Counted from the stretch's first letter, positions 25,084 to 34,190 are shown. The stretch is 64,000 nt of DNA from Arthrobacter sp. Leaf337 (GCF_001423745.1 NZ_LMPC01000003.1:1-64000), one strand, 5' to 3'. The notes: generated from the letters alone by a model not told the origin. Numbers and translations are program-made.

Positions 25084-26205
25084 TTGCACCACCATCATTT
25101 CTTAGGGGGACAACTGGAGTTCGCAGAAAAGCTTTCAGCATTGGCAGCAAAGGTGCGCCAGCAGCGGGGTGTGATCCAAACGGAAGAAGCAACAAAGAAT
25201 GCCTTTGTGATGCCCTTCATTTCCACAATTCTTGGCTACGACGTCTTCAATCCCATGGAAGTCGTTCCAGAGTTCATCGCAGATGTCGGACTCAAGAAGG
25301 GCGAGAAGATCGACTACGCGATCGTCAAAGACGGCGACGTGCAGATCCTGATCGAGTGCAAGAAATCCACGGAGCCGGTCAAGATCGAGCACGCATCGCA
25401 GCTGTTCCGGTACTTTGCCGTCACCAACGCCAGGATCGCAATCCTCACCAACGGCGAGGTGTACCAATTCTTCACTGACCTCGATGCGCCGAACCGCATG
25501 GACGCCAAGCCGTTCCTTGTGCTCGATTTGAACGATATCGACGAGTCGCTCATTCCGGAACTGCAGAAACTGTCCAAAGACATCTTTGACCTCGATTCGA
25601 TCATCAGCGCCGCTGGCGAACTGAAATACATCGGCGAACTCAAAAGGACACTCGCAGCACAGTTCAAGGAACCGGAAGACGAATGGGTCAAGTTCCTCAC
25701 CGGTCGCGTATATCCGGGCCCTTATACGCAGAAAGTGCGCGAGCAGTTCACCGCCTTGGTAGCTAAAGCGTCCAAGCAGTTCCTGAACGACCAGGTAAAT
25801 GAGCGTCTTAAGAAAGCCCTCGGCGCCCCGGGCTTCCCCCAGAATGACGACCCTGCTGCCGCCGCCAGTGTCACCAGCGCACCTGTGGCCGAAGCCGACC
25901 TGGCCGAGGCGGACGGGCTGGAAACGACGCTCGAGGAAATCGAGGGGTACCAGATTGTCCGGGCCATCGTCTGCAGCGAAGTGAAGCCAGCTCGCGTAGT
26001 GCAGAGGGACGCCAAGTCCTATTTTGCGGTGCTTCTGGACGACAACAACCGCAAACCGATCGCGCGCTTGCACTTCAACCGCACCCAGAAGTACATCGGA
26101 ATTTTCGACGACAACAAGGAAGAGACCCGGGTGCCCATCGGCTCGCTGGAAGAGATCTATGAGCACACCGAGGCCCTGCGTGCGAGCGTCAAGAGCTACC
26201 TGTGA
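25084..26205 (+). CDS. solitary type I restriction HsdR-N-like nuclease domain protein
   Basis: This protein of up to 373 residues resembles the HsdR N-terminal nuclease domain. The PD-(D/E)XK core is visible as EKIDYAIVKDGDVQILIECKK, with Asp and the Glu-x-Lys pair at about 77 and 91-93. VIQTEEATKNAFVMPFI precedes it. No helicase domain and no neighbouring methyltransferase or specificity subunit are present. An acidic Ala-rich linker (about 255-285) leads to a C-terminal beta-rich domain. The start is unclear: TTG 25084 has no clear ribosome binding site, while CTG 25114 (MEFAEKL) follows AGGGGG closely and may be the real one. Confidence 0.75.
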   Translation: MHHHHFLGGQLEFAEKLSALAAKVRQQRGVIQTEEATKNAFVMPFISTILGYDVFNPMEVVPEFIADVGLKKGEKIDYAIVKDGDVQILIECKKSTEPVKIEHASQLFRYFAVTNARIAILTNGEVYQFFTDLDAPNRMDAKPFLVLDLNDIDESLIPELQKLSKDIFDLDSIISAAGELKYIGELKRTLAAQFKEPEDEWVKFLTGRVYPGPYTQKVREQFTALVAKASKQFLNDQVNERLKKALGAPGFPQNDDPAAAASVTSAPVAEADLAEADGLETTLEEIEGYQIVRAIVCSEVKPARVVQRDAKSYFAVLLDDNNRKPIARLHFNRTQKYIGIFDDNKEETRVPIGSLEEIYEHTEALRASVKSYL

Positions 26206-26350
26206 GCGCGGCTGCTTCTGACCTCGATCGGCTTCTTGTCGCCATCGCGGCCATGCCGACGCCTGTCCACGCCATTTGGAGCCATGCGAGCACAACGCGG
26301 CTGAAGGGCATGCTAAAAATACCCTGAACCCCAGAGCAGGAAGCGGCGGC

Positions 26351-26374
26351 CGACGGCGGGACTTCCCGCCGTCG
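26351..26374. repeat. dispersed palindrome, copy 4
   Basis: The core arms CGACGGCGGGA and TCCCGCCGTCG surround CT rather than CC. It lies between two rightward genes, about 145 bases after the nuclease stop, and may terminate that gene. Confidence 0.8.
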
Positions 26375-26494
26375 ACCGTTTCAGTTTGGTGCCGCTCCCC
26401 CACAGCGTCGATCACGCGGAATGGTTCGACTAAGTCGATGCAGCAGCCGGCACCGGTTAGGCCGGGATGTTGCGCATGGGTATGATCCCGGAGC

Positions 26495-27343
26495 ATGAGC
26501 GCTACGCCGAGCACCGCTGGAACTGTCCGGGCTGTCTTCCTTGACGTGGACGGCACCTACGCGGACTACGGCGTCGTCCCCGAGGGCCATATGCGCGCGG
26601 TCCAGGCCGCGCGGAAGGCAGGACACCGGATCTTCCTGTGTACGGGCCGCCCGGTCTCAATGTTGCCCAAAAGCATCCTGGCCGCGGGTTTCGACGGCCT
26701 CGTGGCCAGTGCCGGCGCCTACGCCGAGGTGGCCGGGACGGTGCTGATGGACCGGCGCTTCCCGGCGGACCTTGCGGCCAGGACGGTCCGGGCGCTCGAC
26801 GCGCACGACGCCGTATACATCCTGGAAGCGCAGGAGGCACTGCACGTACCACCCGCTGCACTCGAGCGGTTGCAGGTAATTCTTGACGCCCATTTCGAGC
26901 AGGCACCCGGAGGCCCGGTGGGTTCGTCCGATATCCTCCGCGCGGTGCGCTCCACCTCCAATGGTGCCGACGTGCCGTTTTCCAAGGTCTCCGTGTTTGA
27001 CTCCCCCGTTGCCATGGAGCGACTGGTCGAGGAAATCGGCGGGGCCATTGCAGTGGTCGCGAATTCGGTGGCCGACGAGGGCCGGCACGCTGGGGAACTG
27101 TTCCAGCGCGGGATCAGCAAGGCTGATGGCGTCGCGGCCGTCATAGCCCATCTGGGCATCGCGCGCGAAGACACGATAGCGGCGGGCGACGGCGCCAACG
27201 ACCTGGAGATGATCGCCTTCGCGGGAGTCGGCATCGCCATCGAAGGGTCGCTCCCCGAGCTTGTGGCGCTCGCCGACCTAACGGCCGCTCCTCCCCGGCA
27301 GGAAGGGCTCGTTGCCGCCTTCGCGGAGCTCGGCCTCATCTGA
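26495..27343 (+). CDS. HAD-superfamily phosphatase, Cof type
   Basis: This 282-residue cytoplasmic protein carries HAD motif I as FLDVDGTYADYG (nucleophile Asp about 15), motif II in IFLCTGRPV and motif IV in AAGDGANDLEMIAFAGVGIA. The large cap between motif II and III places it in the Cof/type IIB group, which dephosphorylates sugar phosphates and related small molecules. Motif III Lys is in QRGISKADGV. The substrate is unknown. It follows hairpin copy 4 and converges on the GPP34 paralog B gene. Confidence 0.88.
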   Translation: MSATPSTAGTVRAVFLDVDGTYADYGVVPEGHMRAVQAARKAGHRIFLCTGRPVSMLPKSILAAGFDGLVASAGAYAEVAGTVLMDRRFPADLAARTVRALDAHDAVYILEAQEALHVPPAALERLQVILDAHFEQAPGGPVGSSDILRAVRSTSNGADVPFSKVSVFDSPVAMERLVEEIGGAIAVVANSVADEGRHAGELFQRGISKADGVAAVIAHLGIAREDTIAAGDGANDLEMIAFAGVGIAIEGSLPELVALADLTAAPPRQEGLVAAFAELGLI

Positions 27344-27391
27344 CCCGGCGCGTATCCGGCTCAACGGCACGAAGAAGCTATGGGGCAAGCG

Positions 27392-28174
27392 TCACAGGGT
27401 TGCAGCCTCTTCCTCTGCCAACCTAATCAGACGAAGTTCGTCCTCCACCGCGCGGGACGGCCAATAGCTCCTCGCCAGCTCACTCGCCCGGCTTCGGTTC
27501 GCCTCCGGGAAGAGCTTGCCGAACAGCCCGGCCGCCTGAAGCAGGGCGATCAGCGCTGTGGACCTGGCATCGGGCGCCTGGGCACCAGGCTTCGCGGGAG
27601 CCCGCGTCGCGGCATCAGGCGTCTTGGCGTCAGCCGCCTCCGCAGCAATCGTCCCCGCATCAACCGCCTCGGCCTCGGCCTCGGTCACTCGGGATGCAGA
27701 CGCCTCGGGATCGGACAACGCACTGCTGAGTGTCGCCTGGATCTTTTTCAGGAGCGCCTCCTCCGAAGCATGATCCTTCTCCGGGTACCGCATGGCCCGG
27801 AAGCGGCCCAGGTGCTTTTCTCCGACATGTTCCACGATGCCCTGTGCCGCCATCCCCTCATAGACACGCCGCACTTCGGCTCGGCCCTCCAGTATGGCGA
27901 CCCACGCCTTGGGAGTGTGGGGCCGGGACTTGCCGCGGATGAGTTCCAGTTCGTGCAGGAAGTCGGTCTTGGGAGCGGCGTCGGTAGCCCTGATGTGCTT
28001 CCCCTGCAGTTCGATCGCCCCGAGCAGGGCCAGCTCGGCCAGTATTGCCCCTGCCGTAGTGGTTCTGAGGGCGAACACCGGCACTTCAGGTTTGCCGTCT
28101 TTGTCGTTTGTGGCCAGAAGCAGGAAGGCCTGGGGAAGGCTCAGTTCCACCGCTTTAGGTGTTTCAGCATCCAT
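27392..28174 (-). CDS. GPP34 (GOLPH3/VPS74-like) family protein, paralog B
   Basis: The product is about 260 residues and closely matches paralog A (2920-3621): LSLPQAFLLLATNDKDGKPE, AGAILAELALLGAIELQGKH and VEHVGEKHLGRF are shared. It differs by a roughly 40-residue Ala/Glu/Asp-rich insertion before the final ARSTALIALLQAAGLFGKLF segment. ATG 28174 (MDAETP) matches the start of paralog A; an in-frame GTG at 28207 is the alternative. The 37 bases before the ATG are almost identical between the two paralogs. Membrane-lipid binding is a family inference. Confidence 0.8.
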   Translation of the reverse strand: MDAETPKAVELSLPQAFLLLATNDKDGKPEVPVFALRTTTAGAILAELALLGAIELQGKHIRATDAAPKTDFLHELELIRGKSRPHTPKAWVAILEGRAEVRRVYEGMAAQGIVEHVGEKHLGRFRAMRYPEKDHASEEALLKKIQATLSSALSDPEASASRVTEAEAEAVDAGTIAAEAADAKTPDAATRAPAKPGAQAPDARSTALIALLQAAGLFGKLFPEANRSRASELARSYWPSRAVEDELRLIRLAEEEAATL

Positions 28175-28324
28175 AGGATCATGGTGGCCCTGTTGGGCAT
28201 CCACCACAATGAGGAATTGCTACCGCTTCATTCGACGCCGTGGTACGTTCACGGTGATCAGGATGTCCCATGCGGCCCCTATCCAGCCCGGCTCCTGGCG
28301 CAACCCCGGAAAGCGGAGGCAACG

Positions 28325-28585
28325 ATGCCAACTCTAATGGTCTTCCACGAGGTCGACGATGTTGAGCACTGGCTCAGCTCACCAAAGAGAGAAGAAGTAT
28401 TCGGGCCGCTGGGCATCACCGTTCGAACGTTCATCGACCCGGCCAAGAGCCAGCGTGTAGGCCTGATCGTCCAGGTCCCCGACATGGAAGCATTCCAGCG
28501 AATCATGGAGTCCGAAACGGCCGCCGAAGCAATGAAATTCGACGGCGTCCGTCCGGAAACAATCCTGATTCTCGTCGAGCCTTAG
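28325..28585 (+). CDS. small hypothetical protein, 86 residues
   Basis: The product begins MPTLMVFHEVDDVEHW and ends ILILVEP. ATG 28325 has GGAGG at 28315-28319, five bases upstream. The sequence has a ferredoxin-like alternation (VFHEV, GLIVQV, ILILVEP around helices) that resembles dimeric alpha/beta-barrel proteins such as stress-related or DUF1330-like proteins. No catalytic residues are evident. It is divergent from the GPP34 paralog B gene. Confidence 0.7.
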   Translation: MPTLMVFHEVDDVEHWLSSPKREEVFGPLGITVRTFIDPAKSQRVGLIVQVPDMEAFQRIMESETAAEAMKFDGVRPETILILVEP

Positions 28586-28679
28586 GCGGACCGCCCCTGA
28601 TCAGGATGTCGCCTCCACCGGGCAGCGGGCACTGGCCAACGGGCAGCGGGCAACCGGGAAGGACAGTGACGAGTCGATC

Positions 28680-30195
28680 CTAGGCCGCGATGAATAGTGC
28701 CCAGTCAGGAAAGGGATCCACCGGTAATGGCGGGCCGGTCTCTCCGGGACCGGGGGCGCCGGCAGTTTCGTCGGGCCAATCTGGCGGTTCCCACTGCGGT
28801 TCCCACTCGGTGTCGTCGCCCGCGAGGCCGAGGTCGTCCGCGCCGGTAGGCAGCTCCGGCCAGTGTGGTGGTTCCCAGTCCTGGTATTCGCTGGGATAGG
28901 AGCGTCCCGCCGGGGAGATCCAGCCGGGTGGCTGGTCCCGGGTGGCGTTAACCGGCGTCCATGCTGTGCCGTGTTTGAGTCGGTGGTGCTTCCGGCAGGG
29001 CTGGCCCAGGTTGGTGACCCCGGTGCCGCCACCCTCGGACCAGGCCAGCAGGTGGTCCGCTTCATTGTCCAGGGAATGGTTGCTGCATCCGGGAAACGGG
29101 CAGCGGCCATCCCGGAGCCGCAACCATTGGCGCATCGCCTTCGGCACCGGGTAGCTGGTGCGTCCGATCTCCAGCGGCGCCCCGCTGCGCGGATCGGTCA
29201 GCACCCGCAGGAACGATCCGGCGCCGTCCCCGACCAGCCGGCGGGCCACGGACGGCGGAATAGGACCGTACCCGTCCAGCATGGCCGGCTCCTCCCCGGT
29301 GCCCAGGAGCGAGAGCACCGGAACGGTCACCAACACCTGCGCCCTCGGTGACGGGGTTCCTTCCGCCACCCCCGCGATCAGCCAGTCAGCGGCGACGTCC
29401 GCCCGGAGCTGGGTCAGGGTCCGGGATTCGGCGGGCCCCTGGAGCGCGCGGGCCGCTGCCGTGGCACGGGACCAGGCAGCCGTTGCCACCTCCGCCGTCA
29501 CGTAGGCCGAAAGCCAGGCCATGCCGTCCCGGTCCGGGACAAATTCCAGCCGGCGGTCCGTCACGCCCTTGCGGTGGCGCCCTTCGATGCTGACCGGATG
29601 ATGCCGTTCACGCCAGCTGCGCGCTTTGGCCCGGAACCTGCCCGGCACGAGCTCCCCCGCCGGGCAGCCACGGGCAGCAAAGGGAGCTTCGGGGTCCAGG
29701 AAATGAGCCTCCAGGGCAGCAGCCGCGGCCGGGTCCAGACCGGACGCTTCATCACACATCGCCCGGGCGTGCTGCCACGACACGGTCCCTGACCGGAGCG
29801 CAGCGAGCGTCAGCGGCAACCCTGCCGTCAGGGCGGCCGACTCCGCCCAGGAGCGCCGCCGCCGATCGTTCACTCACCGTCAGCACACACGCCACCTCCG
29901 CCGTCACCGCCATGTCCCGGGCGGTGCGCCCCTGCGGAGACAGGGCCGGTGCCGCCACCGCAGCGGCCGCGTGCGCGTACCCGGCGGCGAAGTGCACTTT
30001 CAGCGCAGCGATCCTGGCGTCCAACCCGGCCACCACGGCCAGGCCGTCCAGGCACGCGTCCGCTTCGTCCCGAAGAAGGTCAGCACCAGCCGGGGCCCCA
30101 TTCCCGGCCGCACGACCGGCACATCCGGCCAACGCGGCAAGGGACGCCGCCATGGCCTCCAACGTCTCCACAACCGCTTTGCCGTCCATACCCAC
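28680..30195 (-). pseudogene. DUF222/HNH endonuclease gene split by a frameshift
   Basis: Two overlapping leftward frames together make one DUF222 plus HNH protein of about 500 residues. The first part (30195 down to about 29850) has the DUF222 N-terminus and ends in ACVLTVSERSAAALL. The second (from about 29870 down to 28680) continues with ESAALTAGLPLTLAALRSG and carries the HNH motif: CPFPGC, EADHLLAWSEGG and CRKHHRLKH. A one-base length change in the GC-rich run near 29841-29865 breaks the frame. Such genes occur in many copies in actinobacteria. It could also be a sequencing error, in which case the gene would be intact. Confidence 0.75.
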
Positions 30196-30249
30196 AGCAT
30201 CTCAACAGGCACCGACAATTAACGCCGCTTCAAAGCTGCAGGCCGAAAG

Positions 30250-31134
30250 TCAGCCTGCCAGGACCTGCCTGACCCCGAACTCTCCCACGGCGAACATCCG
30301 CGGATTGTCGTCGGAGTTGCTCACCATCGCGGTGGACAGGACGAGAGCCCAGCCCCGGGCCCTCATCCAGGTGTCCCCGTCCACAGCGGGGCCAAAGGCG
30401 TCCGTGAAGCGGCGGCGGGCGCCGGCGTCGAACATCAGCCACCCCACCGCAAGATCAACGGCCGGGTCCCCTGCTCCGACGTCGCCGAAATCGATGACGC
30501 CGGCCAGCGAGCCGTCGTCCGCCAGAAGGATATTGCCCGGGTGAAGGTCCCCGTGGAGCATCATCGCCGGACCAGCCCAGGCTTTTGCGGCACAGGCCTG
30601 CGCCCACACCGCACCCAGCGCGGCTGCCTGCGAGTAGCGTTCGCGGTCCCCGAGCCGTTCCAGCACCGCAGCGTCACGGTCCGCCAGCGGCACGCCGCGG
30701 AATGGATTCACCGGGACGCCGTTTTCGGCCGGCACATGGAGGGAAAGGAGGAAATCGGCCAGGCCTTCAGCGGCCGGCCCGCGGTCTGCCGGGCGGACGT
30801 CGGCCGCGGCGGCTCCGGGAACCCACCGCACGATGCTCCACGGCCAGGGAAAGTCCGACGTCGGCCGGCCGGTATGGACAGGCACAGGAACCGCAACCGG
30901 GGAGCGGCGGGCTATGTCCGGAAGGTACTGCTGCTCATGGAGTATCAGCGGTACAGCCTCCGCCCTGCGGGGCAGCCGGACCGCCAAGTCGTCACCGAGC
31001 CGGAATGTCGCGTTGTCCCAGCCGTTCGCAACCCGCGCTAGGGGACGATCACCGAGGCCGGGCCGCTGGTCCCGGACAAGGCACTGGACGACGGTGTCGC
31101 TCACTTCCAGCGTGGCTGGTGGCATTCCCGCCAT
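30250..31134 (-). CDS. aminoglycoside phosphotransferase family protein
   Basis: The 294-residue product is a canonical APH-family kinase with the catalytic loop HGDLHPGN near 196 and the metal site DFGD (VIDFGDVGAGDPAVDLA) near 216. DLAVRLPRR is in the nucleotide-binding lobe, with FPWPWSIVRWVPG after it. It may phosphorylate aminoglycosides, macrolides or a metabolic alcohol; sequence alone does not decide. Unlike the cluster at 14.8-21.0 kb it is a single gene. Confidence 0.88.
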   Translation of the reverse strand: MAGMPPATLEVSDTVVQCLVRDQRPGLGDRPLARVANGWDNATFRLGDDLAVRLPRRAEAVPLILHEQQYLPDIARRSPVAVPVPVHTGRPTSDFPWPWSIVRWVPGAAAADVRPADRGPAAEGLADFLLSLHVPAENGVPVNPFRGVPLADRDAAVLERLGDRERYSQAAALGAVWAQACAAKAWAGPAMMLHGDLHPGNILLADDGSLAGVIDFGDVGAGDPAVDLAVGWLMFDAGARRRFTDAFGPAVDGDTWMRARGWALVLSTAMVSNSDDNPRMFAVGEFGVRQVLAG

Positions 31135-31258
31135 TCAGAGATCCGCCTCCCTTGATCCCGCGACGCAACCGGATCTTTCCCTTGTCCGAATATAGTTCAG
31201 TACCCCGGAGCACGCGGTGCTCGCTGGCTGATGGTCCGGTGTTCTCAGGCCGGTGTTC

Positions 31259-31552
31259 TCAGGCCGGGGGCCGTGGCTGAAAGTGGAGTGTTTCCAGATA
31301 GTCGTCGTACTCGTCGTCCCGGACATCATCGTTCGGGAAGCCACCGGGAAGGGAACCCTGACTCAGTCCGGCCAGAAGGACGTGCTCAAGCCCCGGCTCG
31401 GTGTTCATGGCCCAGGCCTGGACGATTCCAGTGGCCACGCCCGGTATTTTTGCGTTGGCCATTTCATCGATTCCGGCCGCGCTGGCTGCGACCAGGAAGA
31501 ACGCCGCGACGGCGGCCAGCCCGGGAACTGCTTTCCTTCTCCATGCGCTCAT
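31259..31552 (-). CDS. small putative secreted protein
   Basis: From ATG 31552 the product is 97 residues. Residues 1-26 (MSAWRRKAVPGLAAVAAFFL onward) form a signal peptide or membrane anchor with a positively charged start and Ala-rich end. The mature part ends with an acidic run (NDDVRDDEYDDYLE). An ATG at 31573 in frame is an alternative. The ribosome binding site is weak. No family is recognised. Confidence 0.5.
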   Translation of the reverse strand: MSAWRRKAVPGLAAVAAFFLVAASAAGIDEMANAKIPGVATGIVQAWAMNTEPGLEHVLLAGLSQGSLPGGFPNDDVRDDEYDDYLETLHFQPRPPA

Positions 31553-31630
31553 ACTCTGATCGTGGTCCCCCCGCATGGGAAGGAGGCACCGTTTGCCTAT
31601 GGGCGGGCTGTGAAAAGGCCGCCCGGGCCA

Positions 31631-31656
31631 ACGACGGCGGGCGGTGCCGCCGTCGT
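31631..31656. repeat. hairpin related to the dispersed palindrome
   Basis: Arms ACGACGGCGG and CCGCCGTCGT flank a 6-base loop. It shares the CGACGGCGG core with the five-copy family but lacks the GGACCTCC centre. It sits between the leftward secreted-protein gene and the rightward TspO gene. Confidence 0.5.
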
Positions 31657-31695
31657 CGTTTGACGGGAGGGCCTGCAGTTGTTCACAGTTGGTCA

Positions 31696-32235
31696 GTGCC
31701 CTTGAACGTTGAACAAAGCGCCCCGGGCACTCCCGCTCCCGGCCCACGGCCGCCGCGGCGGCAGATTGCGGCCCTCTGCGGTTTTCTGGCGGTCTCGTGG
31801 ACGGTGTCGTTGCTGGGATCCCTGCCGATCAGGTTGAACGGCGCCTGGTACGCGGCTGCGAACAAGGCACCATGGAGCCCGCCGGGGTGGATGTTCGGCT
31901 CGGCCTGGCTGGTGCTGTACGCGGCCATGGCCGTGGCGGCGTGGCTGGTGTGGCGGCAGCAGCGGTTCCCGCGCCGGGAGGCGTTCAAGGTCTACGGCGG
32001 CCTGCTGGTGCTGAATTTGTCGTGGCCGCTGACGTTCTTCGGCCTGTATCCGATCATTGGCGGCCCCGCGCTGTGGCTGGCGTTGCTGGTGATCGCAGCC
32101 CACGCGGTGGTTGCGACGTTCGCCGTGCTGCGGTTCGGGCCGATCAGCACGACGGCGGGGGTATTGATGCTGCCGTACGTTTCGTGGCTGGTGTTCTCGG
32201 CCAGCCTGAACCTCTACGCCGCCCTGAACAACTAG
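31696..32235 (+). CDS. TspO/MBR family tryptophan-rich sensory protein
   Basis: The protein of about 179 residues has five hydrophobic segments and the TspO signatures: NGAWYAAANKAPWSPPGW (the Trp-x-Pro-Pro region), LNLSWPLTFFGLYPI in helix 3-4, and PYVSWLVFSASLN in helix 5. TspO proteins bind porphyrins and other ligands in the membrane. The start is uncertain; GTG 31696 gives a normal family length. TTG 31702 is possible. The gene follows a hairpin at 31631-31656. Confidence 0.88.
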   Translation: MPLNVEQSAPGTPAPGPRPPRRQIAALCGFLAVSWTVSLLGSLPIRLNGAWYAAANKAPWSPPGWMFGSAWLVLYAAMAVAAWLVWRQQRFPRREAFKVYGGLLVLNLSWPLTFFGLYPIIGGPALWLALLVIAAHAVVATFAVLRFGPISTTAGVLMLPYVSWLVFSASLNLYAALNN

Positions 32236-32722
32236 GGCTGGGGCGCCGGGGTCAGCTCCGGACCGATTCTTTGGTCAGTGGATGCGACGCGTATCCGGCT
32301 CAATCGCCCACGCAAGGCGGTGGAGCAGGCTGGCCATCCGGCCTCGCATGGCGGACCAACGCGACAGCTGTGGTCTGGTTGCCCGGTGCACTCGCGGAGC
32401 ATTCGGGAGCGCGCTCGTGGCGGTGTCGTCTGTCCCGGCAAGAAAAAGTGCCATGAAGCCTGAACTGTCCATAGAGGTATCCCCGAATTATTTGAAGGTG
32501 TTGCCTGCGGGCGAGGACCAGTGACTCCGAGGCGGGCTGATTCTTGAGGCGAGGGAACCGGCACACGCGGTCCAAGCCTTACTTTGATTATCAGACACCC
32601 TCGGCGGAATCCGCCAACCAGTTGACCAATTGTTACCGCGCGCCAAACGGCAGCGGACGACGGCGGGACCTCCCGCCGTCGTCCGCTTAAGTGTTCGTCC
32701 GTCCGCCTAAGTCTTCGTCCGC
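32236..32722. other. intergenic region with hairpin copy 5
   Basis: These 487 bases lie between convergent genes and hold the palindrome at 32652-32687. A 16-base string, CGCGTATCCGGCTCAA, at 32288-32303 also occurs at 27349-27364; both lie shortly after a gene end. Open frames here lack ribosome binding sites, so no gene is called. Confidence 0.5.
32652..32687. repeat. dispersed palindrome, copy 5
   Basis: The 17-bp perfect arms around CC are nearly identical to copy 2. It lies 36 bases downstream of the stop of the leftward gene at 32723 and between convergent genes, a position suited to bidirectional termination. Confidence 0.85.
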
Positions 32723-33070
32723 TTACGTAAAGCTGGCTGCCCGGGGTGCTTCAACGATGGCCAGTTGCCCGGTCGAGTCAGGGACGCCGGGAAACTGCAC
32801 GTGCGGGGCCTCGGCAGCGGCCGCCGGTGAATCCTGCATGGACCGCATGCGAAGAAGCGCCACCGCGGAAATGAGGAACCAAGCGATATTCGTGACCACG
32901 GACGGCCATGCTTCGTGGAAGGCGCCGTTGATGATGAAGGCGCAGGAACCGAGGAGATTCGCAGTCTGGAAGCCCTTGCCGGCCTTCAGCCAGCCCATGG
33001 ACACCGCCAGGTACGCACTGAGGATGGCAACAGCGCCTGCCCAGCCGGCAATTTCCCAGAGCAGTTCCAT
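32723..33070 (-). CDS. CBU_0592-like small membrane protein
   Basis: ATG 33070 follows AAAGGAC and gives a 115-residue product. Three hydrophobic segments are visible: EIAGWAGAVAILSAYLAVSM, then QTANLLGSCAFIINGAFHEA, then SVVTNIAWFLISAVALLRM. This layout matches the CBU_0592-type membrane proteins found in many bacteria. The C-terminal tail is Ala/Pro rich and soluble. Function is unknown. It is divergent from the LysR regulator starting at 33267, which may control it. Confidence 0.75.
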   Translation of the reverse strand: MELLWEIAGWAGAVAILSAYLAVSMGWLKAGKGFQTANLLGSCAFIINGAFHEAWPSVVTNIAWFLISAVALLRMRSMQDSPAAAAEAPHVQFPGVPDSTGQLAIVEAPRAASFT

Positions 33071-33266
33071 GATGTCCTTTCGGGGGTGGTGCCCGGCTGC
33101 CATCCGCTGGGCGGAAGGTGCAAATAGCGGGCTGAAGTTACGTGTTTCGGGGCCGTTGCCGATCGGATCAGGCATCCCTGGATTTGGCTTTCAACAGCAA
33201 TTATGAGGACGGCGTGACTGTAGATCAATTGCATTCCTCTGAAGATGTGGTTTAGAACTACTTAAC

Positions 33267-34190
33267 ATGGATATCGATCCGCGCCGGCTGCGAGTCCTCC
33301 TTGCGGTTGCCCGCACGGGCGGAGTGCTCGCCGCGGCTGACGAACTGGGGATTACGCCCTCGGCCGTGTCCCAGCAGCTCAACAAGCTGGAGGACGAGAC
33401 GGGGCATGCGCTGGTGGTGCGCACACTCAAAGGCTCGGTTTTGACACCCGCGGGCCTGGCCGTTGCGGAAGCCGGTGAGGAGATCGAGCGTGCACTCAGC
33501 GTTGCCCGCGCCCGGATGGAGGGCGGGGCCAAGGTCGCGGGGGTGGTGCGGGTGGGCGGATTCACCAGCTTTGTCCGCACGGTGGTCATCCCGCGCCTGC
33601 CCGAGTGGCGCATCCGGTACCCGCAATTGCAGATCCGGATGATTGAAGACGACTTCCCTGCCTTGCTGCGGCTGCTCCGGCAGCGCGCGCTCGACGCCGT
33701 TGTGGTGGAGCTCGATTCGACGACGCCCGGCCAAGGCTCACTGCCCGCCGGAATGATCGAGGAGCCCCTACTGGACGAGCCGTGGAAACTGGTGGTTCCC
33801 GCGGGTGCCCTGCTCACCACCGAGAACATCGACCTTGGCCACCTGCCGCTTCCGTGGCTCGGCGTCGATTCCTCAGCCGCCAACGCTTCAGTGCTCGGCC
33901 GGCTCCGTCAGTCAACGGGCGCCCAAATGGAAACGGTGCATCAGTACCAGGACACGCTGACCGCACTGGCCCTCGTCGCGGCGGGCGAGGGTGTCGCCAT
34001 CGTACCCACCCTGGCGTTGAGCGGCGTCAGCCATGACGGGGTGGATGTCCTGGACGTCCCGGGACTGGGCACGCGTCGCATCGTCCTGCGGCGGTACGAC
34101 CGACGGCGGTCAGCCAGCATGCCGGTTGACACAGTCGCGCGCCTTCTGCGGGAATCGGCCGCGGCGTTCGACACGAGGTCCACATCCTGA
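33267..34190 (+). CDS. LysR family transcriptional regulator
   Basis: The 307-residue product begins with a LysR helix-turn-helix: RRLRVLLAVARTGGVLAAAD and ITPSAVSQQLNKLEDETGHA (about 6-50). The effector-binding domain follows, with DAVVVELDS and VAAGEGVAIVPTLAL. It faces the small membrane-protein gene at 32723-33070; LysR proteins usually regulate the divergent neighbour. The effector is unknown. The gene is 67 bases upstream of a TetR-type regulator on the same strand. Confidence 0.9.
   Translation: MDIDPRRLRVLLAVARTGGVLAAADELGITPSAVSQQLNKLEDETGHALVVRTLKGSVLTPAGLAVAEAGEEIERALSVARARMEGGAKVAGVVRVGGFTSFVRTVVIPRLPEWRIRYPQLQIRMIEDDFPALLRLLRQRALDAVVVELDSTTPGQGSLPAGMIEEPLLDEPWKLVVPAGALLTTENIDLGHLPLPWLGVDSSAANASVLGRLRQSTGAQMETVHQYQDTLTALALVAAGEGVAIVPTLALSGVSHDGVDVLDVPGLGTRRIVLRRYDRRRSASMPVDTVARLLRESAAAFDTRSTS

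Noticed and set aside
27380..28324. Long open frame extending the small gene at 28325 upstream
   Set aside because: It is antisense to the GPP34 paralog B coding sequence; the real start has GGAGG at 28315-28319.
32278..32524. Short open frames after the TspO gene
   Set aside because: No ribosome binding site and no recognisable composition; left as intergenic.
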